A program made the translations under genes and the position numbers. Below the pieces are notes generated by a model. It had not been told where the DNA came from. It was given only the letters and a program-made list of their open reading frames with translations, and made no database searches. Of a DNA stretch of 64,000 nucleotides, positions 31,975-42,400 are shown in pieces. Position 1 is the first letter of the stretch. Each line of letters opens with the position of its first letter. This DNA comes from Amaurobius ferox (Eukaryota; Arthropoda; Arachnida; Araneae; Amaurobiidae): the NCBI GenBank assembly GCA_951213105.1, contig OX578142.1, positions 2,372,649-2,436,648 on the forward strand, read 5' to 3'.

Positions 31975-33620
31975 CTACTGCTCACTCTGGAGTTTTTTGA
32001 TGCGATCGATTTCGAGGCGGAATGCCTTGCAATTGTTTTTGTCATGGGCAGTGTGACGATAGTTCCAATTGAGGGTCTTACCCTTATCAGCATCCTTGAC
32101 AATTGCTGTTGAACAATTAACACATTTCGGAATCATAACTTTGCAGGCACGGGTGTCATGAGTTTTACTAGCACATCGTCCACAATTTCCCGTGGGAAAA
32201 GGGCAATAGTTTGATACATGTCCGTAATCCTGACATTTGAAGCATATTTTGATATTAATATACTTTTTGATGATGAAGTACCTAAAGTGGTGAAAAAGTT
32301 TTCTAGTTTCCTTGAGTAGTTTTGCCGTGGGCACCTCCACCAGCACAACCCAGTTGGAAGAACCTCTGGGGTTCTTGAAGTTCTTTATGATGGAGATGTC
32401 AGATGACTCCTTGATGGAGGAACAGTTGTTGGCAATTAGAGCTTTAACATTTGCCTCATTATAGTCCAGAGGTATGTTGAATAGTATCAAAGCCTCCTTC
32501 CTAGGCGGTTCAATTTTAACGCTGAATTTTTGCTGAATTGCAGAGTTTTCCAAAAGCGGTAGTAGGTTGGCACCCCGAGGATTTTCACAAGACAGTTTCA
32601 ATGTGCCATTTGGGAGGGCAGTAATATTTTTCACTTCAAGGCCCTTAGGACGAGGAATAGCAAATAGATCCTTTTTTAGCTGTTCGTTATTTTTCAAGCG
32701 GTCTTTGCCCTGCAACAGGATGTTAGAGAAAGTTTTTGCAGGGGCTGAAGAGGAGGATGGATCTTTGGGAACAGAGGATTTAGAAGTGACAACGGAAGGC
32801 AGGATCTCTTTAATTGATTTGTCCACAAGGGCAGGTAAACTGTTGGTAATTGAATTCTTAAACTCGTTAAGTAGAGCAGTTGTAGTTGTTTTGAATTCAT
32901 CCGCCAGAATTTTGTGAAAAGTAGTGATTTCCTCTCTGCAGTCTTTAGCAAAATGTTGAAAGGAATCAGAAGGTGTCGCAGCAGAGGGAGAGGATTGAAG
33001 GTTACATTCCATGGCGGAGCAAAAGTTCCCAAGCTGGTTAAATTTGTCTTCCAGATAGTTCTTTTGGGTGGAGTTTGTTTTAATATTTTTAGCAATGTAT
33101 TTGTTCATCCATGTTAGGTTTTTGACAATTAAAGCAAGCAGTTCAATGTTGTCAGTATTGGCAAGGTCAATAGATTCAAGGGTATCTGTAGTAGAAACAG
33201 CATCATCAGCAGGGAGGTCAGAAGGGAACGAAGAACTGATAAAGGGAGGCAGAAAATCAGCAACAGCAGCAGCAGGAGGAGGCACCGGAGCAGGAGCAGG
33301 AACCGAAGAAACACAGGGAGCAGGCGCAGGGACAAGGACAGGCGAAGAAACCGGAACAGGGGCAGCAGGAGCCGGAACAGTAGGAACGTCAGAGCAAACC
33401 GGAACAGGGGCAGCAGGAGCCGGAACAGTAGGAACAGCAGAGCAATTTGGAGCAGCAACAGGAGGAGGGCAAGCGGGGGCCAAGGAGGCGGCGGAGCAAA
33501 CAGGAACGACAGCAGCAGCGGAGCAAGAAGCAACAGGAGCAGGAGGGGAGGAGACAGGAACAGCAGCAGAAGCAGCAGGAGCCCAAGAAGGAGGAGAGGG
33601 AGGGCGGAGAGGAGGAGAAG
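31975..33620 (-). CDS. ORF1 (Gag-like zinc-knuckle protein) of element D, 5'-incomplete
   Basis: About 548 codons are open from the 5' junction to a TAG stop at 31975-31977. The first ~120-160 residues are rich in Pro, Ala, Val and Ser with short repeats. A central segment has TNSTQKNYLEDKF, which aligns with the truncated start of the A/B and C/E proteins. An RRM-like region follows (ALILFNIPL, SSNWVVLVE), then knuckles CFKCQDYGHVSNYC and CGRCASKTHDTRAC and a third motif CVNC..WNYRHTAHDKNNC. No ATG is found near the junction, so the true start has probably been lost with the element 5' end. By family the protein binds element RNA and forms the particle. It is the longest ORF1 here and shows what A/B and C/E lack. 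Confidence 0.88.
33351..33446. repeat. Two 48-bp tandem repeats in the Pro/Ala-rich part of ORF1
   Basis: CCGGAACAGGGGCAGCAGG starts at 33351 and again at 33399. The repeat encodes a 16-residue unit of CSxVPTVPAPAAPVPV form. Confidence 0.85.
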
Positions 33621-35181
33621 ACGTTTTTTGGACATCAAACAGAAGGTATCGGCCAGTAAGCCAGGAGATCGGTCTTCTCCATCGAAATTAGATATAAAAA
33701 ATTGTATTTGAACGAAAATTTTCATGGTCGGATTTTTCACAAAATCGGTAAGGGGGGGTAGCATGAAAAAGTATAGATTTTTCGAAATTTTGAAACCTCG
33801 TTTTTTGGACATCAAACAGAAGGTATCGGCCAGAAAGCCAGGAAATCGGTCTTCTCCATCGAAATTAGATTAAAAAATTGTATTTGAACGAAAATTATCA
33901 TGGTCGGATTTTTCACAAAATCGGTAAGGGGGGGTAGCATGAAAAAGTATAGATTTTTCGAAATTTTGAAACCTCGTTTTTTGGACATCAAACAGAAGGT
34001 ATCGGCCAGAAAGCCAGGAAATCGGTCTTCTCCATCGAAATTAGATTAAAAAATTGTATTTGAACGAAAATTATCATGGTCGGATTTTTCACAAAATCGG
34101 TAAGGGGGGGTAGCATGAAAAAGTATAGATTTTTCGAAATTTTGAAACCTCGTTTTTTGGACATCAAACAGAAGGTATCGGCCAGAAAGCTAGGAAATCG
34201 GACTTCTCCATCGAAATTAGATATAAAAAATTGTATTTGAACGAAAATTATCATGGTCGGATTTTTCACAAAATCGGTAAGGGGGGGTAGCATGAAAAAG
34301 TATAGATTTTTCGAAATTTTGAAACCTCGTTTTTTGGACATCAAACAGAAGGTATCGGCCAGAAAGCCAGGAAATCGGACTTCTCCATCGAAATTAGATA
34401 TAAAAAATTGTATTTGAACGAAAATTATCATGGTCGGATTTTTCACAAAATCGGTAAGGGGGGGTAGCATGAAAAAGTATAGATTTTTCGAAATTTTGAA
34501 ACCTCGTTTTTTGGACATCAAACAGAAGGTATCGGCCAGAAAGCCAGGAAATCGGTCTTCTCCATCGAAATTAGATATAAAAAATTGTATTTGAACGAAA
34601 ATTATCATGGTCGGATTTTTCACAAAATCGGTAAGGGGGGGTAGCATGAAAAAGTATAGATTTTTCGAAATTTTGAAACCTCGTTTTTTGGACATCAAAC
34701 AGAAGGTATCGGCCAGAAAACCAGGAAATCGGTCTTCTCCATCGAAATTAGATATAAAAAATTGTATTTGAACGAAAATTTTCATGGTCGGATTTTTCAC
34801 AAAATCGGTAAGGGGGGGTAGCATGAAAAAGTATAGATTTTTCGAAATTTTGAAACCTCGTTTTTTGGACATCAAACAGAAGGTATCGGCCAGAAAGCTA
34901 GGAAATCGGACTTCTCCATCGAAATTAGATATAAAAAATTGTATTTGAACGAAAATTATCATGGTCGGATTTTTCACAAAATCGGTAAGGGGGGGTAGCA
35001 TGAAAAAGTATAGATTTTTCGAAATTTTGAAACCTCGTTTTTTGGACATCAAACAGAAGGTATCGGCCAGAAAGCCAGGAAATCGGTCTTCTCCATCGAA
35101 ATTAGATTAAAAAATTGTATTTGAACGAAAATTATCATGGTCGGATTTTTCACAAAATCGGTAAGGGGGGGTAGCATGAAA
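33621..35181. repeat. 177-bp satellite array, block 4
   Basis: About nine monomers, the shortest block. It begins inside a monomer at ACGTTTTTTGG, and that first monomer is of the AGTAAGCCAGGAGATCGG type also seen in blocks 2 and 3. It ends in the target motif before element E. Confidence 0.96.
35165..35181. other. Target-site duplication at the 3' end of element E
   Basis: GGGGGGGTAGCATGAAA; the matching copy is at 38707-38723. Confidence 0.85.
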
Positions 35182-35694
35182 GGCCCAGACCATACAGCCA
35201 ACCCAGGGGTTTATGGCAGTTTAATGTATGGCCGGGAGAAAATTTAGAACAGGAAATTTAGAACAGGAGAATTTAGAAATTTAGAAAATTTAGAACAGAA
35301 GACCGACTTCCACAGACCGACACCCACGAGCAGCCCAGAGTAAACCAGTAGTTTATTAAATAAACAATCAAAGGTTACAGTTACAAAATATTAGGTGTCA
35401 CGTAGGACACAGGCAGCAGAACAGACAGGCAAACAAACAAACAACAAACCACAAAGATACAGCAAACAACATAAAGAACACAGCAAACAACATAAAATCA
35501 CTGCAAACAACATGAAGAAGGGAGTCAGACAATTAAAAGAAATTAAACTTTCTATTAGTGTTTAAATTCAAAGGTCTTAAGTTAACGGTTTAAAACTTAA
35601 TCGATCCCAAATTTTGAAATTTATAGTGATACTAAATTCTCAATAAAAGAAGTTATTCCATTAAAAGTTCTATCAGATTTATATAGTTTTTAAT

Positions 35695-35738
<44 letters not shown>

Positions 35739-37643
35739 GTAAAGATATAATTTTAGTTTATATTTACAAGCCTGGTTTCCATAAAGGATCAAGCCCAAGG
35801 GTTAAATCCAGGAAAATTAAAATATTCATCACTAAAACCAGATAAAAACGTTAATTAATTAAAGAAAATATGCCAGTAAACAGTTAAAAAGTTTTAAGTT
35901 AAAGGAAGATAATTAAAAGTTTATTATTATTATTATTATTATTATTTTTTTTTTTTAAACATAACATTTACACTAAGGGTTATAAAGTGTTTTTTCACTC
36001 TCTTTTCTATTTTTTTTTTCTCTAAAACTTATCAATTATTCTAAGGATGAAACAACGAAGGTCAATTATGAGTCGAAAGGGGAAAAAGCCCCAACGAAAG
36101 CCTCCAAAAAGCAAAGAGCCCCAAAGACTCAAGCAGAAAGTTAACAAAAGTTAACGAAGATTAAATTACAAAAGTATACAAATATTTGAGTTTAAAAATA
36201 GGATTTATCATCCAGTTTTTCATTCAATTTTTCTCTTATAAAAGGATTAAATAAATGACAAAATGCCAGAATTACAATGTAAGAGGGGGAAGGGGAAAAG
36301 TGATATCTCCAAAAAAAGGGGAAGAGTCAACAGGCATGGAGTCAGACAAAGTTAAAAATAGAGGAGTTATATGAGAAGTTTCTTAAGTCCAAATAAATAA
36401 TTATTTATAGATATTCTCTAAAATTTTAATTAAAAAAAAAATTTTTTTTTTCAATCAAAAACCCAGTATAATTAACCAAAGTTAACAAAAATGTTAAAAA
36501 AAAATTTTTACAATAATGAGTTAAATATTAAGGAGTGTTATAATTCCTATTAAATAATTTTACTTAAAAATTTCCCCTCTTTTTGAGGGAAAAGAGACAA
36601 AATGCCAGAATTTCAAGATCAAAGGGGAGGGGGAAAAAGTGAGAACTCCAAAAAACTGGGCAAAAATAAGTATATACAAGTGAACACATTATGACCAAGT
36701 TGTAAGGGAGATAAAATAATAGAATACTTTTGTTAAAGTTTTCACAGAGCACACAGAAGTACGTAACTCTCACAAGAGTAGCAAAGCCTCCACTTCACAA
36801 GGAGAAAAACACCGAACATGTTAAGGCACGAAACATCGATTGGGAGTAATTCACAAAACGTACTGTAGCACAAATCATCGGTTGGAAGCATTTCACTGAA
36901 CACTCAGAAGCACGAACCGTCAGTTGTGGGTTTAGCAAAGCACAAAATATCGTTTTTAAGAGTATAAGCCTCCAGAGCACGCTGAGTTGCATACACAAAG
37001 CCAGGAAGAAATGTTGATTTGATACAAAAGAGTGTCACAGGTATCAAAAAATGCAAAGTGTTTCAATTTAAGGAGCACAAAGCAACCACAACACAGAATA
37101 TCGTTTATGAGAGCATAAAGTCCCCATTTCATAAGAGTTATATGCATAGGCTCCGCTACGGAGCATAAGTTCAATTCCGGAGCAGAGGCTCCATTGAAGT
37201 GTGAAGCAAAAGATATCACAGAGATGTTTGTCAAAAGTGACGGGTCGAAGAGTGGATGGATAAATATCCAGGCAAAGATGCGAGGAAAACATAGTAGACG
37301 GCACAACGTTTAGTAAGTTCCAAAATGTGCGATAAGTTCAATGTACAGAGAGTTTATATAGTTTGTAAAGTACATAATTATCAACGTTCTGAATTTGTAA
37401 ATAGTAAAGAGTTCAGTTCAACAACGTTGGGCTAAAAGTTGCATAAGTTGTATTTGAAAGAACAATAGGTAAAAGGGGGGCACAAAAAGGGAGTCTCACA
37501 GAAGGGAGAATCCCAGGAGCAGGGAAGGGAAGCACATAAAGGAACAGTAAGCAGTAAAAATGCATAACAAAACATGTGACAAAATATGCAATTTATAAAA
37601 AGTATGAATATATAAGTGTATAAAACAATGCGATCCAAAATTT
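35182..37643 (-). other. 3' untranslated region of element E
   Basis: Same structure as in element C: a shared 3' part with a longer T-run near 35698-35734, then the C/E-specific part with CACAAA..ATCG repeats (about 36820-36960) and GGAGC hairpins (about 37149-37191). No gene seen. Confidence 0.8.
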
Positions 37644-38705
37644 TCAAATTGTTTTTTGGAGAGTTTTAATACGAAGTAGTTCTTTTTTAAGAGAGGAACA
37701 TTTTGTTCGGTCCCTGGTGTTGTGGTCTGTAGGCCAGGCGAGGGTACTGTCTTTAGAATTAGCTGAGACACAGTTGACACATTTTGGTGATTTAACTCTG
37801 CAAGTTTTAAATGTGTGATCAGCACAAGAACACTGGCTGCAATGGCTGGTTTCACTTCTACAGTAAGCAGCTGAGTGACCATACCCCTGGCAACGGAAAC
37901 AAGTCTGGATAGCAACAAATTTTTTGGCGAGAATAAGCTTGAAATGGTAGTAGAATTTCCTACTCTTGATCAGTTGTTTCCCGACATTCTCCTCCACCAG
38001 GATAACCCAGTTAACAAGGTTCTCACGAGTAGAGAAAGTTCTAAGAACCCTAAATTCTCTCACGTCGAAAGAAGGCTCGCACTCACGGACCAGTTGTTTA
38101 ATGTGTATCTCCTCAAAGGTTGAAGGTACGTTGAATAATATTATAGCTATTTTCTTCTTAGGAGGTTGAGTAATTTTAAAGTGTTTACCCAGTTCAGTAT
38201 TCTCAAATTTCGGAAGGAGGGTATTCATCTCCTCGTCAACACAAGTAATTCTCAAAGTTCCGTTGTTAAATGTGGAGATGTTGTGGAGTTTGATATCCGG
38301 AGGGCGAGGACAACGCTGGAGGTCCTGCATAAGTTGAGAAGTGTCTTTAGGTTGATCAATGCTTTGCAAAAGTACACTGGCATAAAAAGGGCGAATGTCA
38401 GGTGGAGGAGGAAGGCTAGTAGCGGAGAGATTTTTGGTAACAGTTGTCTCTATCAGCGATGGCAAGTCATCGGATAGTTTTTTTGAAAAGTTGTCAAGGT
38501 TCTTAGTGATTGAATCTTTCAGAAGGCCCAGTTCCTCAGCAAAGGACGTGTTTAGATTTTTGAGAGACTCCGAGACATCAGGTAGGACAGGAGAGGAGAA
38601 ATTTTGAATTTGTGACTCAAAAGTGGTACAGGCATTGTGAATAGATTCGAATTTATTGTCCAGGTATTTTTTTTGAGTTTGATTAGTTCGTACATGGCGG
38701 GAAAT
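37644..38705 (-). CDS. Retrotransposon ORF1 (Gag-like zinc-knuckle protein), C/E type, copy E
   Basis: The element E copy of the C-type ORF1 is open over about 353 codons from the 5' junction to the stop. It has the RRM-like segment (AIILFNVP), knuckles CFRCQGYGHSAAYC and CSQCSCADHTFKTC, and the third CVNC motif. It differs from C by a few residues, for example RPFYASV in place of RPSYASV and a last residue Ile in place of Leu. Like C it lacks an in-frame ATG and is cut just upstream of the TQKKYLDNKF segment. The absence of any stop or frameshift in both copies suggests recent origin or some constraint. Confidence 0.85.
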   Translation of the reverse strand: MSRHVRTNQTQKKYLDNKFESIHNACTTFESQIQNFSSPVLPDVSESLKNLNTSFAEELGLLKDSITKNLDNFSKKLSDDLPSLIETTVTKNLSATSLPPPPDIRPFYASVLLQSIDQPKDTSQLMQDLQRCPRPPDIKLHNISTFNNGTLRITCVDEEMNTLLPKFENTELGKHFKITQPPKKKIAIILFNVPSTFEEIHIKQLVRECEPSFDVREFRVLRTFSTRENLVNWVILVEENVGKQLIKSRKFYYHFKLILAKKFVAIQTCFRCQGYGHSAAYCRSETSHCSQCSCADHTFKTCRVKSPKCVNCVSANSKDSTLAWPTDHNTRDRTKCSSLKKELLRIKTLQKTI

Positions 38706-38706
38706 A

Positions 38707-38723
38707 GGGGGGGTAGCATGAAA
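38707..38723. other. Target-site duplication at the 5' end of element E
   Basis: GGGGGGGTAGCATGAAA, identical to 35165-35181. Confidence 0.85.
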
Positions 38724-39473
38724 AAGTATAGATTTTTCGAAATTTTGAAACCACGTTTTTTGGACATCAAACAGAAGGTATCGGCCAGTAAGCCAGGAAA
38801 TCGGTCTTCTCCATCGAAATTAGATATAAAAAATTGTATTTGAACGAAAATTTTCATGGTCGAATTTTTCACAAAATCTGTAAGGGGGGGTAGCATGAAA
38901 AAGTATAGATTTTTCGAAATTTTGAAACCTCGTTTTTTGGACATCAAACAGAAGGTATCGGCCAGAAAGCTAGGAAATCGGATTTCTCCATCGAAATTAG
39001 ATATAAAAAATTGTATTTGAACGAAAATTATCATGGTCGGATTTTTCACAAAATCGGTAAGGGGGGGTAGCATGAAAAAGTATAGATTTTTCGAAATTTT
39101 GAAACCTCGTTTTTTGGACATCAAACAGAAGGTATCGGCCAGAAAGCCAGGAAATCGGTCTTCTCCATCGAAATTAGATTAAAAAATTGTATTTGAACGA
39201 AAATTATCATGGTCGGATTTTTCACAAAATCGGTAAGGGGGGGGTAGCATGAAAAAGTATAGATTTTTCGAAATTTGGAAACCTCGTTTTTTGGACATCA
39301 AACAGAAGGTATCGGCCAGAAAGCCAGGAAATCGGTCTTTTCCATCGAAATTAGATATAAAAAATTGTATTTGAACGAAAATTATCATGGTCGGATTTTT
39401 CACAAAATCTGTAAGGGGGGTAGCATGAAAAAGTATAGATTTTTCGAAATTTTGAAACCTCGTTTTTTGGACA

Positions 39474-42400
39474 TCAAACAGAAGGTATCGGCCAGAAACC
39501 AGGAAATCGGTCTTCTCCATCGAAATTAGATATAAAAAATTGTATTTGAACGAAAATTATCATGGTCGGATTTTTCACAAAATCGGTAAGGGGGGGTAGC
39601 ATGAAAAAGTATAGATTTTTCGAAATTTTGAAACCTCGTTTTTTGGACATCAAACAGAAGGTATCGGCCAGAAAGCCAGAAAATCGGTCTTCTCCATCGA
39701 AATTAGATATAAAAAATTGTATTTGAACGAAAATTATCATGGTCGGATTTTTCACAAAATCGGTAAGGGGGGGTAGCATGAAAAAGTATAAATTTTTCGA
39801 AATTTTGAAACCTCGTTTTCGGACATCAAACAGAAGGTATCGGCCAGAAAGCCAGGAAATCGGTTTTCTCCATCGAAATTAGATATAAAAAATTGTATTT
39901 GAACGAAAATTATCATGGTCGGATTTTTCACAAAATATGTAAGGGGGGGTAGCATGAAAAAGTATAGATTTTTGAAACCTCGTTTTTTGGACATCAAACA
40001 GAAGGTATTGGCCAGAAAGCCAGGAAATCGGTCTTCTCCATCGAAATTAGATATAAAAAATTGTATTTGAACGAAAATTATCATGGTCGGATTTTTCACA
40101 AAATCGGTAAGGGGGGGTAGCATGAAAAAGTATAGATTTTTCGAACCTCGTTTTTTGGACATCAAACAGAAGGTATCGGCCAGAAACCAGGAAATCGGTC
40201 TTCTCCATCGAAATTAGATATAAAAAATTGTATTTGAACGAAAATTATCATGGTCGGATTTTTCACAAAATCGGTAAGGGGGGGTAGCATGAAAAAGTAT
40301 AGATTTTTCGAAATTTTGAAACCTCGTTTTTTGGACATCAAACAGAAGGTATCGGCCAGAAACCAGGAAATCGGTCTTCTCCATCGAAATTAGATATAAA
40401 AAATTGTATTTGAACGAAAATTATCATGGTCGGATTTTTCACAAAATTGGTAAGGGGGGGGTAGCATGAAAAAGTATAGATTTTTCGAAATTTTGAAACC
40501 TCGTTTTTTGGACATCAAACAGAAGGTATCGGCCAGAAAGCCAGAAAATCGGTCTTCTCCATCGAAATTAGATATAAAAAATTGTATTTGAACGAAAATT
40601 TTCATGGTCGGATTTTTCACAAAATCGGTAAGGGGGGGTAGCATGAAAAAGTATAGATTTTTCGAACCTCGTTTTTTGGACATCAAACAGAAGGTATCGG
40701 CCAGAAACCAGGAAATCGGTCTTCTCCATCGAAATTAGATATAAAAAATTGTATTTGAACGAAAATTATCATGGTCGGATTTTTCACAAAATCGGTAAGG
40801 GGGGGTAGCATGAAAAAGTATAGATTTTTCGAAATTTTGAAACCTCGTTTTTTGGACATCAAACAGAATTTATCGGCCAGAAACCAGGAAATCGGTCTTC
40901 TCCATCGAAATTAGATATAAAAAATTGTATTTGAACGAAAATTATCATGGTCGGATTTTTCACAAAATCTGTAAGGGGGGGTAGCATGAAAAAGTATAGA
41001 TTTTTCGAAATTTTGAAACCTCGTATTTTGGACATCAAAGAGAAGGTATCGGCCAGAAAGCCAGGAAATCGGACTTCTCCATCGAAATTAGATATAAAAA
41101 ATTGTATTTGAACGAAAATTATCATGGTCGGATTTTTCACAAAATCGGTAAGGGGGGGTAGCATGAAAAAGTATAGATTTTTCGAAATTTTGAAACCTCG
41201 TTTTTTGGACATCAAACAGAAGGTATCGGCCAGAACCCAGGAAATCGGTCTTCTCCATCGAAATTAGATATAAAAAATAGTGTTTGAACGAAAATTATCA
41301 TGGTCGGATTTTTCACAAAATCGGTAAGGGGGGGTAGCATGAAAAAGTATAGATTTTTCGAAATTTTGAAACCTCGTTCTTTGGACATCAAACAGAAGGT
41401 ATCGGCCAGAAAGCCAGGAAATCGGACTTCTCCATCGAAATTAGATATAAAAAATAGTATTTGAACGAAAATTATCATGGTCGGATTTTTCACAACATCG
41501 GTAAGGGGGGTAGCTTGAAAAAGTATAGATTTTTCGAAATTTTGAAACCTCGTTTTTTGGACATCAAACAGAAGGTATCGGCCAGAAAGCCAGGAAATCG
41601 GTCTTCTCCATCGAAATTAGATATAAAAAATTGTATTTGAACGAAAATTATCATGGTCGGATTTTTCACAAAATCGGTAAGGGGGGGTAGCATGAAAAAG
41701 TATAGATTTTTCGAAATTTTGAAACCTCGTTTTTTGGACATCAAACAGAAGGTATCGGCCAGAAAGCCAGAAAATCGGTCTTCTCCATCGAAATTAGATA
41801 TAAAAAATTGTATTTGAACGAAAATTATCATGGTCGGATTTTTCACAAAATCGGTAAGGGGGGGTAGCATGAAAAAGTATAGATTTTTCGAACCTCGTTT
41901 TTTGGACATCAAACAGAAGGTATCGGCCAGAAACCAGGAAATCGGTCTTCTCCATCGAAATTAGATATAAAAAATTGTATTTGAACGAAAATTATCATGG
42001 TCGGATTTTTCACAAAATCGGTAAGGGGGGGTAGCATGAAAAAGTATAGATTTTTCGAAATTTTGAAACCTCGTTTTTTGGACATCAAACAGAAGGTATC
42101 GGCCAGAAACCAGGAAATCGGTCTTCTCCATCGAAATTAGATATAAAAAATTGTATTTGAACGAAAATTATCATGGTCGGATTTTTCACAAAATCGGTAA
42201 GGGGGGGTAGCATGAAAAAGTATAGATTTTTCGAAATTTTGAAACCTCGTTTTTTGGACATCAAACAGAAGGTATCGGCCAGAAAGCCAGGAAATCGGAC
42301 TTCTCCATCGAAATTAGATATAAAAAATTGTATTTGAACGAAAATTATCATGGTCGGATTTTTCACAAAATCGGTAAGGGGGGGTAGCATGAAAAAGTAT

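Larger units (their letters stand above)
27749..33620 (-). mobile_element. Element D: autonomous-type non-LTR retrotransposon with ORF1 and ORF2
   Basis: A 5.9-kb element reading right to left: ORF1 (Pro/Ala-rich N-terminus, zinc knuckles), a 97-bp spacer, ORF2 (APE endonuclease, reverse transcriptase, RNase H, C-terminal Cys/His motif) and a 0.6-kb 3' untranslated region. Its 3' end is at the common satellite position and carries no poly(A). The 5' end joins the satellite in the middle of a monomer (ACGTTTTTTGG), so about 46 bp of monomer, including the target motif, and probably the element 5' end, are missing. ORF2 has a frameshift. RNase H together with an APE endonuclease points to the I/R1/LOA side of the LINE tree; the exact clade cannot be set by eye. 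Confidence 0.95.
35182..38706 (-). mobile_element. Element E: ORF1-only non-LTR retrotransposon, second copy of the C type
   Basis: Near-identical to element C at an offset of about 17,160 bp, with differences mainly in T-run and A-run length and scattered single bases. It has the same 3' end, the same 5' end and perfect 17-bp target duplications. The satellite variant to the left resembles that beside C for about two monomers, but the first monomer to the right differs. Confidence 0.92.

Noticed and set aside
33129..33815. Leu-rich 228-residue minus-strand frame and the Gln/Gly/Thr-rich plus-strand frames over the same stretch
   Set aside because: They are alternative-frame readings of the GCA/GGA-rich ORF1 N-terminal region running into the satellite; the frame with zinc knuckles downstream is the real one.
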